Assembly: GCA_002298885.1 (NCBI GenBank) | Contig: DBMK01000256.1 | Coordinates: 1 to 6,316, forward strand | DNA length: 6,316 nucleotides | Source of the DNA: Anaerolineaceae bacterium UBA700 | Lineage (GTDB): Bacteria; Chloroflexota; Anaerolineae; Anaerolineales; Anaerolineaceae | Reading direction: 5' to 3' | Part shown: in pieces, positions 5,237-6,316 of the stretch | Numbering within the stretch: the stretch's first letter is position 1 | How the letters are laid out: each line of letters opens with the position of its first letter | Position numbers and translations under genes: made by a program | Notes under the pieces: model-generated | Told to the model about the DNA's origin: nothing | The model's database searches: none | What the model saw: only the letters and a program-made list of their open reading frames with translations

Positions 5237-6292
5237 ATGGCCAAGAAAGTTTTGATTCTTGCAGACAGCCCGGAGAGTATCAACAAAGCCGGCTTGAGCG
5301 AGAGCGTGGCCCCGTGGGAAGACGGTCTGCGCTGCGACACCGGGCCTGGCTTTTTCGAATGGTGGTATTTCGACGCCAATTTCGACGACGGCACCACGGC
5401 GGTGATCGTATTCACCACCAAGCTGATCACAGAGCACGGCGGCCCGCTCAAGCCGGGCGTGCGCCTGGCGATCACTCTGCCCGACGGGCGCGAGTTCAGC
5501 AGCTTCCCCTTGTTCAGCCCGGCCCAGTTCTCGGCTTCGAAATCCCAATGCGACGTGAAGATCAGCCACAACTGGGCGCGCGGCGACCTGCACCGCTACG
5601 AGCTGCACGCCGAAAACGGCGACCTGGCAGCCGACCTGACGTTCAGCGGGGTGGTGCCGCCCTGGCGCCCCGGCTCAGGCATCACGTTCTACGACGAGGG
5701 ACTGACTCGTTTCTTCGGCTGGCTGCCCTCTATCCCCTATGGCAAGGTAGAAGGCACGCTGACCTACGACGGCAAGATCCACAAAGTCAGCGGCAGCGGC
5801 TATCACGACCACAATTGGGGCAATGTAGACCTGGGAGAGGTCATGTCGCACTGGTATTGGGGGCGGGCGCACGTGGCCGGCTACACCATGATCTTCGTGG
5901 AGATGACCAGCGCGCCGGGGTACGGCGGGCAAAAACTGCCGGTGTTCATGCTGGCCAAGCACGACAAGATCCTCACCGGCAACGGGGCGCCGCTGGTGCT
6001 GGAGGCGCGCGAGTTCGAGCGCCATCCCGGCGGGCGCCAGATCCCGCAGAAGCTCGACTTCGTATGGAAAACGGCCGAGGGCGAGATCCGCATTGCGCTG
6101 CGCCACCCTCAGGTAATCGAGGCCACCAGCTTTTTGGCCTTCCTGCCGCAGTGGCAGCAGCGGCTGATCCGGCTGTTGCACAACCCATACTATTTCCGTT
6201 TCAACGCCGACCTTAAGCTGCATGTCGACCTCCCTGACGAAAAAGCCACCGAAAAAGGCCAGGCCTTATTTGAGATCATGATGTTGAGGTAG
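5237..6292 (+). CDS. CrtC/AttH-like lipocalin-domain protein
   Basis: This 351-residue protein matches the CrtC (carotenoid 1,2-hydratase)/AttH superfamily, whose members have two lipocalin-like beta-barrels that bind hydrophobic ligands. The family marks are FEWWYFDA (40-47) near the N-terminus, then GYHDHNWG (188-195) and HWYWGRAH (205-212) at the domain junction, with WLPSIPYGKVEGTL (162-175) just before. Length and layout fit full members. Known relatives hydrate carotenoid double bonds, and fungal relatives catalyse pericyclic reactions, so the exact reaction here is open. There is no signal peptide or membrane helix, so it is probably cytoplasmic. Strands alternate polar and hydrophobic residues throughout, as expected of barrels. 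The ATG at 5237 has only AAGG 1 nt upstream, and the promoter position suggests leaderless expression. It follows the ABC exporter on the same strand but behind a terminator. No carotenoid genes are visible nearby, so no gene symbol is given. Confidence 0.88.
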   Translation: MAKKVLILADSPESINKAGLSESVAPWEDGLRCDTGPGFFEWWYFDANFDDGTTAVIVFTTKLITEHGGPLKPGVRLAITLPDGREFSSFPLFSPAQFSASKSQCDVKISHNWARGDLHRYELHAENGDLAADLTFSGVVPPWRPGSGITFYDEGLTRFFGWLPSIPYGKVEGTLTYDGKIHKVSGSGYHDHNWGNVDLGEVMSHWYWGRAHVAGYTMIFVEMTSAPGYGGQKLPVFMLAKHDKILTGNGAPLVLEAREFERHPGGRQIPQKLDFVWKTAEGEIRIALRHPQVIEATSFLAFLPQWQQRLIRLLHNPYYFRFNADLKLHVDLPDEKATEKGQALFEIMMLR

Positions 6293-6316
6293 CAAGATTC
6301 ACCACACACCTGCCCT

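Overview
This window is GC-rich bacterial DNA with dense genes, broken up by AT-richer intergenic stretches full of short palindromic repeats. The repeats (CCTCACCCCCGGCC... and CTAGCCTGGGGATTCATCCCC-type), together with the mix of gene families, suggest Chloroflexota of the Anaerolineae type, probably from a draft or metagenomic genome. That assignment rests on my memory of such genomes and is only moderately secure.

Layout. Positions 1-159 hold one copy of a mosaic intergenic repeat (copy A). Positions 2464 down to 181 hold a two-gene minus-strand operon: an FAD-dependent monooxygenase/epoxidase-like enzyme (1112-2464), then an eight-helix membrane protein of unknown function (181-1059). 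A 726-bp noncoding region (2465-3190) separates this operon from the plus-strand genes. It contains, in order, the operon's probable promoter and a palindromic operator candidate, an inverted repeat copy (B), a long palindromic element, a direct repeat copy (C), a degenerate GGTGGGTT-type inverted repeat, a hairpin with a G-quadruplex motif, and a G-free pyrimidine tract leading into the next gene. Positions 3191-5125 encode a complete ABC exporter half-transporter. Two hairpins follow, the second a good intrinsic terminator. Positions 5237-6292 encode a two-domain lipocalin-like protein of the CrtC/AttH family, probably transcribed from its own promoter as a leaderless or nearly leaderless message.

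How the genes may relate. All four products are compatible with handling hydrophobic molecules: a flavoenzyme that could oxidise a polyene or lipid, an integral membrane partner, a lipid/drug-type exporter, and a lipocalin-fold protein whose relatives hydrate carotenoids or act on hydrophobic substrates. The window does not prove a shared pathway. The operon and the two plus-strand genes are divergent and separated by repeats, and the last two genes are separated by a terminator.

The most unusual points are the repeat copies that bracket the minus-strand operon as inverted repeats, an internal duplication in the membrane protein, a roughly 40-residue insertion just after the A-loop of the ABC ATPase domain, and a leaderless-looking start for the CrtC/AttH-like gene. 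No transposase, CRISPR array, tRNA or rRNA was seen.
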